A stretch of DNA of 64,000 nucleotides, from the NCBI RefSeq assembly GCF_958295425.1, contig NC_081138.1, forward strand, positions 28,370,402 to 28,434,401. Direction: 5' to 3'. Positions 24,321-44,100 of this stretch are shown here, one piece after another (the stretch's first letter is position 1; every line of letters starts with the position of its first letter). Under the pieces are notes generated by a model. It saw only the letters and a list, made by a program, of their open reading frames with translations. It did not search any database and had not been told where the DNA came from. The stretch is from Solea solea. Its lineage: Eukaryota > Chordata > Actinopteri > Pleuronectiformes > Soleidae. The translations under genes were made by a program, and so were the position numbers.

Positions 24321-24908
24321 AAACTCAAATAGTTGACTATTAAGTTGATAACTAAGACAGCATTACATTGATACTATCATTGATACCTAAGTATTATGGC
24401 CAGTAGTCCAGTTTTTAAAAATCCTCCAAAAAGTCACAGAATCTGTTTATAAACAAGTAACCAAAAGATTAGAGAGCTTGAGGCATAAACTTAACTTTTA
24501 GTTAATTTGGTTATTATTTACATTTGTGATTTACCTACTGTGACAAAATGGCTGCCACTGGTGCACCCTCTCTCTTTTACTGTGTGTCAGTGTAATGCAT
24601 ATTTGCCCATTTTTGCGTCTCACTTGTCATAAAAAACAAATTTTAATTTGTGTAATAAAAAAAATTAAATAAAAGAAACAAAATGAAATAATGGAATAAA
24701 AACTACAGTAACTACTGCTCTAGTTGTACAACATTTCAGAATGTCTAAACGACATTTAATTAAATTTTTTGTGGGAGTAAATCACAAAAACATTACAAAA
24801 CAAAAGGACATCATTAACTGTACCACACGGGGGCGCCATTTACTAACTGTTCAATATTATTGTGCATTTGTGCAGAGACGCATCACAACAAGAGAAGCGT
24901 GTGCAGCT

Positions 24909-25026
24909 TCACGTGACGGATGTTCTGGCTCAATAATGCAATAAATAAAAAAGATATGTGCATATATAAAGTCATCACGTGCTCTGCAGTCAGTCAGACG
25001 ACGCGCTGCATTTACTGCATCACGTG
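24909..25026 (+). promoter_or_regulatory. candidate distal promoter: three TCACGTG E-boxes around a TATA-like box
   Basis: TCACGTGA lies at 24909-24916 and TCACGTG at 24975-24981 and 25020-25026. TATATAAA lies at 24963-24970, with TCAGTCAGAC (initiator-like) about 25 bases later. TCACGTG is the core bound by MITF/TFE factors, which drive melanocyte and lysosome genes. The cluster is about 1.6 kb upstream of the slc24a5 start codon. A possible splice acceptor (CTCTCTCTTTTGCAG, ending at 26479) just before that ATG would allow a 5' non-coding exon here. Assignment to slc24a5 is inference. Confidence 0.35.
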
Positions 25027-25240
25027 CAGTCGGAAAAGTCTGGAGGCCAATAAATCAACACATCAATAAATGAATACATGAATAATAAATAACGGACTCA
25101 CCGATTGGTCTGCAGGTGTGTGAGTGTCCATCAGCTTCATGTGTCCTCAGAGCAGAGAGTCTGGAACTAGTGAGCTGCACGTTTGCTGGTCTGTGGGTTT
25201 GGGGGGAAAACTTATTAGGGCATGTCCCAACAAGTCCCAT

Positions 25241-25281
25241 AGACTCACTCACTCACTCTCTCACCCACTCACCCACTCACA
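25241..25281. repeat. (CACT)n-like microsatellite
   Basis: Tandem CACT/CACC tetramers with interruptions. Confidence 0.75.
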
Positions 25282-25439
25282 CATGGAGACTCATAGACAT
25301 GACACATTCCCTAACCCCTTACCCTAACCTGAACCATCACAACTAAATGTCTTAAACCAGGTTTTTAATGTATGCAGACCAGCCAAAATGTCCCCACAAA
25401 GACAGGTTTGATTGACAGTTATTTAAGATGTACACACAC

Positions 25440-25482
25440 ATATATATATATTATACATTAAAAAAAACATATATATATATGA
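25440..25482. repeat. (AT)n-rich palindromic stretch
   Basis: ACATATATATATATTATAC followed by ACATATATATATATG, low complexity. Confidence 0.6.
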
Positions 25483-26103
25483 AGGATTATGTGTCTGTAA
25501 ATAAACTGATGCAAATTACAAAGCAAGATTCATGAAAGCAAAGCATTATCCCTTAACTTTAAACATAACTTCACCACAATTCAAATATTAGCCATAAAAG
25601 TAACCAGTTCCTCACAGAGATGAGGTTCTGCCTCATTAGGACTAGGTTTAGGTCTCCATGTGGACTACTGTTCATGACAAGGTCAGTGTTTATGTCAGAA
25701 AATGGTCATCATCATCTTCAACACAACTTCTCTGATGGTTGCAGCAGTGTTCATAGATAAGTCTTCTAACTGGTACCTACATCTCATTTGTAAAAACTTT
25801 ATTTTCCAGCATTTTACTTGTGATTAAATTGTGGGGAAAAAAAAAACAACACATACTTTATCTCTTGTTAATATCTGGTCAATCTATTTGGCAGTAAAAA
25901 ATAGTCAAAGCGATGTCTTTTGTATAATAATACATAAATAATGTGTATTATATTACACACAAACTTGCTATTGTCCTGTTTTAGGCAATTAAATGAAAGA
26001 TAAAGTCTGTTATTGTTGGATAATTTTTCGGATTTTTTTGTTACATGTATGGCTAAAATATTTTGGTTTGTGGACCAAACAAGCGACAGTTATATAACTG
26101 TCA

Positions 26104-26130
26104 GAATGAATGAATGAATGAATGAATGAA

Positions 26131-26169
<39 letters not shown>

Positions 26170-26171
26170 AA
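26104..26171. repeat. (GAAT)n(AAAT)n compound microsatellite
   Basis: About seven GAAT units run directly into about ten AAAT units. The minus-strand open frame across it, with repeated Leu-Phe-Ile-Tyr and Phe-Ile-His-Ser units, is an artefact. Confidence 0.9.
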
Positions 26172-26572
26172 TGTATTATTTTGTAAAGTCCTTGTTGGTA
26201 AATTAGTTTGATTTAAACCTACATGGAACACAGAAGGGATAAAATGATCAAATACATGTATTTAATTATAATTTCCTTTATCCTTCCCACTTTTAAAGAT
26301 GCAATAAAAGTGTGTGTGGACGTGTGATTCTCTCTTGACTTACACTCTGATGAGCCTCAGGGTGATGCTCAGGTCAAACTCGTGACCCCCTCAACCCCCC
26401 CTCCTCCCACCATCATCATCATCATCAGAGGCAGAACTTAAAGATGCTTTCTCCCCCTCTAATCTCTCTCTTTTGCAGCTTGTAGTCGTAGAGTAGAGTT
26501 AGATGTAATTTCCTCCGGGCAGCTTCAATCCCGTCAGATTTGTTAGAGTAAAGAAAGTGACTCAAAGTGACC

Positions 26573-33908
<7,336 letters not shown>

Positions 33909-34237
33909 GGTCGGACTTCTGTCACGCTGAAGAGATATTTTGAAAGACTCGGTTAAAAGGCTGAGAAAGAAAAAAGCTAAGCCTATAAATCTTCAAATGT
34001 CAGGTTGAGGAGGTCACACTTGGTGCTCATCACATCTTTAAAAGAGAATGATCTCTGGTAAATTTCCACCTGTGGTGAAATATTACTGACAGAGATCATT
34101 TTTACATGGGTTTTGAAGGATTCAGGCTGGTGTGTTACATACATTGAAGACCTGTTATCAAGCCCCAAGATGTTTTCCTTCTGACTCAACGTCCATAAAT
34201 GGAAACCGTGCTGTTCCGGGATCGACTGCCAACCTCA

Positions 34238-34243
34238 AATAAA
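34238..34243 (+). terminator. polyadenylation signal AATAAA, slc24a5 proximal
   Basis: AATAAA about 330 bases after the slc24a5 stop codon. A second AATAAA lies at 34566-34571 and would give a longer 3' UTR. Confidence 0.5.
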
Positions 34244-34565
34244 TGTATAAACTGTCATGTCAGTGACAACAACAAAAAAAAAAGGTGTAAATTTAACTAA
34301 TTTGGCCTTGTCCTTTTGAAGTGTGTGAACGGATTAAAACAGAAGAGGCATCATCATCTAGTGCATTCTGATAAGCTTTTATGAGCGAGTCCTTATTGCC
34401 CGTGGAGGTGAAATGAGCCATAAATAGTGAGAAAACTAACAAAATTTTCCACTTGCCTTTAGTTACCTAAAGACAAAAAGTGGTTCATAATTAACTCTCC
34501 AAAGCTTATTTATTAATATTTATTATTCTTCCTGTTTGAACACTTGCCTACATTTACATGATACC

Positions 34566-34571
34566 AATAAA
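34566..34571 (+). terminator. polyadenylation signal AATAAA, slc24a5 distal
   Basis: A second AATAAA about 660 bases past the stop. With this signal the slc24a5 transcript would end about 400 bases from the end of the convergent myef2 transcript. Confidence 0.35.
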
Positions 34572-34949
34572 ATCTACAGAACTTTGATCCCTGGAAATTT
34601 GAAAACCTTATAAAACGTTACAAATTGAAACAAGGCCCATAATAATATATTACTTAACTGTTTAACGTGTTTATGACAAAGTAACAAAACAAAGATTTTA
34701 AATATTTGTCTATTAAAGCATCTCTATATCTACCAATATACCGATATTTTCTGGTATTTAGTTTGTGTCTGATAATTCTATTCTGTTTTCACTTCTTTTG
34801 TAATTTATTACATTTACCCAGCTTTCAAAGAGGCCACCGTGTGGCAGTGTTGAGCAGAAGTACAACAACGTCCCACCTCTGCTTTACACAATGGGAAGAA
34901 CTTTTTTGGCCTGACATCTTTACAACCATCCGATTTAAAAATTAAAAAG

Positions 34950-34955
34950 TTTATT
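34950..34955 (-). terminator. polyadenylation signal AATAAA, myef2
   Basis: TTTATT on the plus strand reads AATAAA on the minus strand, about 210 bases beyond the myef2 stop codon. Confidence 0.55.
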
Positions 34956-35162
34956 TGATCAAATAAATTGCCTGACAACTTAAAAAGGGGTTTTACAAAA
35001 CAAAGATAAAACAGCTATGATGTACGGTTCACATAAACTATAACATGATGTTGAAACAGTGGACAGATATGATGTAGTTGTGTTTTTAAAACAAAACAAA
35101 AGCTCAGTGGCAAAAAAAAGGGCTGAATGTGGAAGTGTGTTAGAATGACTTCTACAAAAGCT

Positions 35163-38100
35163 CTAGGCGTTGCGATCGATGCGCACATCAACCTCGCGGC
35201 CGTTGATCTTGGTTCCGTTCATCATCCTGCAGGCCTTCTCCGCGCTCTCTGCCGAGTCAAATCTCACCGTCCCACAGCCCTTGGACTTCCCGTTCTCCAT
35301 CTTGATTTCTGCAAACATTACCTGGCCTGCAGATCCAAAAAAAAGAAGAGAGAAATTAACCCACAAACGGAGTGTGATTTTACTCAAATCCCAGCATCGT
35401 GGTGTCCTTAATTTACTTTTAACCAGCTTCGGTTAAAATCCTTTATGTTTTGCATTATCATTAGAATAAACGATAAGATTTTGACTGAGAAAGAGACATA
35501 CCACAGTGACTGAACTTCTCTTTTAGCTTCTGCCACGTGAGATCATAGGACAGCTGCAACACAGACAGAGATTTCATTATGACACAAACTTGTAAAACAG
35601 TAGTAATTATCACCCCAATCAGCACCAGCTAACGACTCAAAACAAGAATCCTCATGACCTTATTTACAGCATCATTACCATTTAACTAAATGCACAGACA
35701 GCATAAGTTAAGGGTCCAGTGAGTTACACTTAAGAAGGGTTATTTGCATACATCGAGTTTACTTCACAGAAGCTTGATTAAATATGGTGTAAAACTGCTT
35801 TACAACAAAAATAAGCCCTTAATATGTACATTAGGAAAGGGACTTGTTATACAGAGCTGCCATCATTTCTACAGCAACATAATGATGCAATCTGCCCCAA
35901 AACTATCAACTCCACTCTAAAAATAGTTGTCCTTAAGTGGGAAATTCTCAGAGGTGGTCCCGTCACTTCTCGTGTCATTTACTGACAAAAACTAAAAACT
36001 CACTCATCGAACGCATACTTACATTTCGCACAAAGATCTGACAGCCACCTTTGGAACCGGAGCCTCTGTCGGACATGCCTCCGCCGCCCATGTGGCTCGG
36101 TCCACCCCCTCCGTAGCCGCCAAAGCCGCGGTTCATGTCCATTCCTGACATGCCTATGCGGTCAAAGGTGGAGCCCATACGGTCCATTGACATATTGCCC
36201 ATTCCACCACCTGTAAATAACACACAGAGAAAATGAGATGAGGGATTTAACTCGGCATTACATGCAGGTTCCAGGAAGGTTCCTATGCTGCAACCTAGGG
36301 GTGGGAAACACAGGGTACCTCACGACACTATTCGGTGACAATCAATATATTGCAGGAGAATCATAAAAATACATCACAATATCCGTCTAACTGAAGAATA
36401 CAAAACATGAAAAGTTAATAGCGCAGGATTTCTCTATTTATTCAGAACAAGGTGCATAAAGACTATGTACTGAATGTGGATAGGGCATCTCTTCACGTAG
36501 CTTTCCTCCATTATCCTGATGTAATCGCCCTTATTCATTTGAGCAGCGACGTAAGGAGACATGAAGTTTAGTTTAAGTTTAAATTAGAGCGCCTTCATTT
36601 GTGAATTAAATATCAATATTTGCTCTAGCGTATGAATTATCATATCACTCGAGGATGTTTTGACCCTCCCCAACTGCAACGACTGATCTCTGATTTAAAA
36701 TCGACAAGGTTTTAAGACAATCTGTGCTCACAGAACACTGCAGCGTCCACTATGACATAGCCTTTCATCAATGTTGTCTCATGACATGACACTGAAGCCT
36801 TTATTAACATTGTGAAACCATATTGGCATTCCATTCCATTCCTTCCACACTTGAGCTACGACACAGCGAGAACAATGACACAGTGACTTTGTTTATACGG
36901 GGAGGAGCAGACTTTGTACCAGTTTGTACTCTTAGTCACCAAACTAAACTTCGCCAGGAAGGACATGTACAGGAATGACACAAATTATTCTACGATCATA
37001 AAATGTGCAGTTTCACATTGACATCCTGTAACTAGAACACTCTGTCCCTCTGAGCAGTTTACTTCCGTCTGTCCAGACTCATAAACCACGAAGAGAAGGG
37101 AATTTCATACAAAACATTAAGTGTATAGTCTTTTATTTGTGATGTAGGGATATATTCTGCACATAAATGTCTTTTTTTTTTTTTTACTGGTGTCAATTCA
37201 ATGAGACACAATTACACATTTACATTTTGGCAGATAAAGCTGCTTCGGAGAGAAAAATTTGCAATGACAATAAAAACAAACAGTGTTTCCCCTACACTCA
37301 ATCAGCAGTGTTGCACCACCGCTGCGAGATTAATGAGCTTCACTGCTTAGATTTCACACCATCATTCATACCAATGTGCCACTAATGACCGTCATTCGTA
37401 ACTTATACAAGTGAGCACCAAATGCTGGAAATTAAGACACCAAACGACAATGATTTTGGGGCCTATTTTGACTTGAATGAATATGGGTACAACACCACCT
37501 CGATCATGAATGTTGGTCCAAGGGAGCGTAACATGTCTTTACCCTGATACATACATTACAATTATCATTTTATATTGTTAAGACATTTGTGAGCCATTTT
37601 TGTTATGACTTAAGAGAAGCCTGAAAGCACGTTTTGTGAGGTCAGTGATCATGACAAATGGAAAGAAATTCTAAAGAAGCAAAAACATGCCCAATATAAA
37701 AGCTTTAAGGGGTTTTCTTATTGTTACCAAAGTAAGATGTTGCAATTTGTGCTGCTTATTTGATATAACTGTTTAAACTTTCAGTTATACGGAATTCAAA
37801 ATCTACTTATTTCCTCAGTTATGGTTGCATAATATACTGTATGCTTAACTGCAGTTCATGCAGATCTATTCTGTATATACCACACACTAGCGATTACACA
37901 TTTCATGCTTCGCTCAGCACAAACACAAAGCCAGAAACTCTGCCAGAAATTATATACAATTATACACTGAAAGAAAGTCTCTACAATCATTAAATGTATT
38001 TATTATCCACTACCCATTTAGGGACTTAATGAAGCTCAAGAGCTCCTTCCTCCTTTTACATGATTTGTGGTATAAACTGTCACAAGACCGTAAAATGGTG

Positions 38101-41100
38101 AAGGCTAATAATGTTTTAAAGGGGACATATTACGCAAAATCAACTTTTTAACCATTTTAATACTTATATTTGGGACTCTGGAGGCCCTACCAGTCACCAA
38201 AGTGTGGAAAAAGAATACTCCGTCATGTTTTCGTGGTTCCCCTTAGTGTAAGTATAGGCGATAAAACACTCGATGTTGAATTCCCTGCGCTTATGACGTC
38301 ATAATGCGCATTTCACCGCGAATGTTACCGCCCCACCAGTAAGTTTACTTCGAGAGCTCCACCTTAGCTCCACCTTGTCCCTGCGAGAGTGCAGGCGAGG
38401 GAGGAAGAGCGGTATTATGTCAACGCGCTAATGTGCCGGATAAAGTCAGCAAACGTGTGTTCGTGTGTTCGCACTAGACTGCGGCCAGCGGTCGCCGTAT
38501 TTAGTCAGGGGACGTATTTCACCGACGTACAAACACACACACACGTTGTTAAGAAAAGGTCACATAGATCTCATAACTGACCATTCTGACACGTCCTAAT
38601 TAAAAATATTTGTTCAGTACGTCCTCCATGACCGGAGCACAGACTCAGTCTGATACAATCACATATACAGCGGCCGCTCGCCACTGGCGATCAGCGGTGC
38701 TGCACTCTCTGTGCAGAGGTGCTGCACTCTCTGTGAAAATCAGCTGATCGCCACCGCTGATCGCCAGCGGCGAGCCGCCTAAACGGCCGCTGTATGCGAC
38801 TGATCACCAGCTCCGGTGCAGACCGGTGACTATGCTCCGGAGACCTCGCCACCGCGGCACCGCTGATCGCCACCGCGGCACCGCTGATCGCCAGCGGCGA
38901 GCCGCTGGCGATCAGCGGTGCCGCGGTGACGAGGTCTCCGGAGCATAGTCACCGGTCTGATACAGTAACATACAGCGCCAGCTTATGCAGCTCGCCGCGC
39001 GCCGCTGGCGATCAGTGGTGCTGTTCCTAAGTGTTTTTAACTGATTAACAGTTCGGCACTGTTCGGCTCGATCCTTATGTAGGACGTCTCTTCCTGTGAC
39101 GGCACTCTGGCTGTTTTCTGCGCACGCTGCCATGTTGATATTGTCGGAGAACTAGTGGAGGGAGGGGGAGACGAATAGAGCTGTAAAGCGCTGTAACGAG
39201 GACAAATCAGAAACCCCCTGGAAGAAGTGGGTGTGTGTTTGCCTGTGTCTCATTTGCATGTAAAGGGACCATGCACGAAAACCGAGCGTTCTGAAAGGGG
39301 CGGGCTTAGCAGGGTTATTGAACTGCTATGATGCTTCATCCTTATGGTATTTTGACCAAGGCATGTCACTGACATGTTCATTAGGACACCAGGGAACTAT
39401 TTTAATGGGGGAAATAGGGTATAATATGTCCACTTTAAATGTCAACAGTAGTAAAGGGTGTGCAGCTCTGCTGGAGAGATGATGCATACCAGATGTAAAA
39501 AAATAAATAAAAATAAATGGATGAAATTATTCATGTACCTAATCCAGTCCCCATGTGCCCCATGCCACCACTGCCCATGCCCCCTCCATAACCTCCGCCT
39601 GAGGGAGAGAGCGCAAGTAAGATGAGATAATATAATATTATAACATTGCAGTGTCACTAAAGCACAAAAAAAAAAAAAAAACAGAGCAGTCACTTACCCA
39701 TTCCTCCAAAAGAATTCCCAAAACCTCGATTCACCGGCATGTCACTGTGGCCAAAGTCCCGATCCATTCCTCCCATCCCGGATCTGTACATGTCTACAAA
39801 ACAGAAAATATGGCAATATTAGAGGTTATTCACAACAATAAAAAAAAACCTTAACGTGTTTGGATTTATACTATACAACATCAACGTATTCAGGAGTATC
39901 ATCTGGATGATTAGACAAAGGCCAGATGGACTGACTAAAATGTGTCTTTTGAGTATCTGTGCTTGCAGCAATCAAATTTTTCAGATACTTTCATGTTGGC
40001 GTGACACAAACTCACCCAGAAAAACAGGTGTGTTTTAACAAAAGCACATTGTAACAGCATTGCTCTTGTTTGTGTGTGTGCTTCGTACGTGCGTCACCAA
40101 GTAAGGAAAATAATCAGGGTTCCCACGCCTTGGTTGACATCAAATTCAAAAATTTCCCAGGACCGATACCCTCAAAACGACAGCTGCTGACACAGCCTAT
40201 CCTTCAGCTGAAAGATGTGGGGCCAACTTGTAAGAGCCACGTCACCCATAGCGTCCACTTTTATTGATTGGTAGCCCGCTCTGCATCTGGACAAGTGATT
40301 GTCCTTGGTCAAAGCCAAGCTTTGTCATTTCCTTTGGTGAGCCAGAGATCTTAGTATTTGCATTTCCCAGGTATCACGTAATTTGCATTACTCGCTCCTT
40401 GTTCTGCATGGAATCTCACGTCAGTGGCAGAGAGAGAGAGAGACAGTGGGCAGTGTCCACAACACCAGTAGTAATTACATCAGGTAGTAGGTAGGTAGCA
40501 TCGTAACAAACAAGGGGGACATTTACCTAAATATCAACATAACTCCTTTCTTGCACTAAATGTAAGCACCCTCAATGACCCATGTCTATTTCAAGGACCC
40601 ATGGGAACCCTGAATAAGGTATATGACCTTGTTAAAGATGCTGCATGTGAACAAAGTATACATAACACATTTCTGACCAACAAGAGCCAGGAAAACAAAG
40701 TGAACTTACCTCCCATCCTGCCAACTGGAGCCATGTCCCTTCCTCCAAATCCACCCATGTTGCCCATATTATCCATTCCACCGAAGCCTCCACCACCACC
40801 ACTCATTCCTGAGAGGGAAAAAAAAAACACCAGGTTTCCAAGGTTACCTTCTCCTCTGCACCACAAAACAGACCATGGATAATGCATAGCCAACAAGAGC
40901 CTTACCTCCTCCAAGTCTGTTCGTGCCACCAAATCCAGAAACATCCATTCCTATTAAAGAAATTAACAGTCAGGCCATGTCAACATACATCAAGTGGATG
41001 TATGAGGAAATTAACTGAGTGATTATCAAACACTGTTCAAAGGTTCTTTTAGGTAGTGTCAGATCTTGACAGAGTAATGCTGAAGTCCTAGATTTCTGCT

Positions 41101-44100
41101 GGTTAGAGCTCTTTTGTTTTTGTTTTGTTTGTTTTGTTTTTATTGCTTTAACCAAGATTGAAAATGCAGCCATGCCACAGGCAGACAGTGATTATCCAAC
41201 ACTCCACAAGGATACTTTCAGGCAACAGGTCACATCCCAACACCTAGTTCTGTGAAAGTCCTTGAAATCTGCTAGTTAAGCCTCTGCTTATCTCTTTAAG
41301 CCAGTTCAACAGGAAAGGCACAGGGTCAAAGGAAGAGATGCATAACTGCCGGCCAAGAGTTGGTGGTTTGTTTGCTGACATATTAATTATTGCACAGTGA
41401 TGTTCAAAGGTTTTGATTAATATTGCTTTGCGACTCCTGGATGTTGACCAGAAAGTAGACGTGCATCCGGTTCCCTCTGATAAGCATTTGCAACTGAGAA
41501 TTTGATGTACTGAACATGGCAGCATAGACCATTTCCTTTATTAATATAACTTGACAGGTAACTGACCTCCAGGAACCATAGAGCCCATGCCACCGCCACC
41601 GCCTCCTCCTGCACCACCACCGCTCAGGCGGTTTGCATTTATGGGTTGCCCACCTGGTCCCAGTCCCATTCCAATGCCTCCCAGACCCCCTAAACACAAA
41701 AAACCCATTGCAATTTAATAATATGAAATGGAATTATATATATATATCATATATCACAGTGAATACTCAATTATGCTGTAGACATTTACCACACCATACA
41801 TAGCTTCATTGAAAATCCTGTGTTCTTGATATATAAAGTTAAAAAAAGAACAACAAACATGATCCCTGACAGCATCTGCACTGCACCAAGCATCAAGAAT
41901 AGTGGTCGCACTATTTAATATCAGAGTCACACAGGCACTGCTGATGGGGAGAGCAGGTGTTGTTCATTCTTGTGTCTCGGGGATGTTTAATTTATGGAAT
42001 ATTACTTCATCCAATTTTGGTGCAATTAATCTACAACTCAAACCGTCTGACAGGTTGATTACTGCACAACTACAACAGCTATACGGCAATTAAAGACCCA
42101 GTCCCATTTCTCATTTTTAACACTGCCCCTTGTCTCTTGGTACTGGGGGGTGGCGTACACAAGGAAATGCTGTTTTAGGAGCATTGACACACCAAACCAA
42201 AATTATGTATTTATTTACTGTCCAGCTCTAATGCAAGTGTGATATTCAATGGACTTTCATTATTTCTGATCTTATCACAAGTGACAGAGGGATATTAGTG
42301 CACTCACTTGGTAGCTGAGGTGTTTTTTCTACTTGATGAAAATCATCGGGAGGGAGAGATTTGTCATCCTATAAAACCACACAGCAAATGTATCAATGAT
42401 TAGTCTTTGTATGCTGTGTAGAATTTAAGTTACACAATAGTTTTTAAACAAGTAACATACCATTTTAACATGCATCTGTCTGTCAAAAAGCATCTGTCCA
42501 TTGAACATGGCTGAGTTAACGGTCAAGGAGAAAAAAAACGGTGAACACTTTAAGTTTCTGCACTTTTACTAAAGCTTTGTTTGTTTGTTTACAAGACTTT
42601 TAAATGTTCATTTCTGAAGGATACATATGGCCTGCACGGCCTCCAGTGACTGGTCAAAGGTCACTGTTCCCATTCCTCTGCTCTTGCCGTCTTTATCCTC
42701 CTTTACATCGGCGCGTTTCACCACGCCTGCCATGGCAAAAACCTCCTTTAATTTCTTCCAGCTCACCTTAAAATCCAGCTGTAAAAAAAGAAAAAGAGGA
42801 TCACTATTTTAAATCAACCCGCAATATCATCCCTGGTTAGATGTGGAAGTTGTACATCACCAAGTCCTTACATTGGCCACAAACACTGTGGTGCCCAGTC
42901 GTCCAGCCTGTAACGCATGGATGATTTCAGGTGGGATGTTGGGGTTGTTGGCAATAGATGGCGGGAGGTTCATTCCACCGGGCATCATGTCCTGCCCGCG
43001 ATTTCCCCGTGGACCTCCACCTATGCGTTGCAGGACGCGCCGGGCATGTTCCCCATCAGGGTCCTGATAAGTTGCCAAGAAAGAAATGTTACAATTTAAA
43101 TTAAATACCAATTAACTGTCTTGATAATCGATAATTTTTTGTGAATTTTTAATAATTACAAGTTCTACGATTAATTTTTCCGCTATTTAAAAGGTAAATA
43201 TTATATAATATTTGAGCTTGAAACATTTTGTTCCTACCTCCTTGATACTGAGTGGTCTTCCATTCAGGTCGTGCTTATTCATCGTGGACACTGCCTTCTT
43301 CACAAACTCCTCATCTTTGAACTCCACCACACTGTTAAACAAGTGAAACAATAAGTTTGTGCAAACCACAAGATTGAAAAAAAGGTTTTGCAAAAAATTA
43401 TATGACAGTTTCTTACCCACAACCCTAACCGGGGCCATCATAAGAGTCGAGAAATCACACACATCCAAAGTTGAGGGAGTGAACAAAATACAGTTAAAAT
43501 CAAGACAACGCACTGAAATGTCAAAATGTCATGTATCAACATGCTTCAGTAGTTTTAACCCCGCTGACCTGAGCCAGCAGTGTTTTGGTTGTTATAATTA
43601 AAAACAATTTTATGAAATAATACAAATATTAGCAAACAGTGTTTTTTTTTATAAACATTTTGTTACTAACATATACATATTATATTCAATGTAATTTATT
43701 TGAAACATGCTAATGCTTTGAACTGGACACAATTATTGAAGAAATTAAGATAGCACTAAGATCCCCGATTACAGTTTTACCACCACATTAAAGAAAAGTA
43801 GTTTTTCAATAAATGTCATCTATGTGATACAATTCTGCCATTTAATTGAAAGGAAAACAAATAACTATAAAGGATCAAGACTGATGTGCTCCTCAGAAAT
43901 GAGAGCTTTGCAATAAAGCAGAATTGTAAAAAAAAAAAAAAAAAAATAAGATTGGAGACATGAGGGTCAATCAGTAAGACAAATCACACAACCCACATTT
44001 TCCGTTGGACAAATGGCCAAACAGACAGACTTTTAAACCAATTGAAATAACAACAACAAAAGCAAAAGTGTACTCTTAGATGAGTTCATTAGGCTACTTT

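Larger units (their letters stand above)
20600..24900. other. repeat-rich intergenic region
   Basis: Between the rnf128-like gene and the candidate slc24a5 regulatory cluster there is no recognisable exon. It is dominated by copies of the hAT-like short repeat in both orientations (listed separately), a (CTG)n run at 22438-22460, a 14-G tract at 22730-22743 and AT-rich filler. Confidence 0.55.

Noticed and set aside
38691..39133. Short minus-strand frames in the palindromic zone
   Set aside because: Produced by the repeated GC-rich units of the mobile element; mirrored on the other strand.
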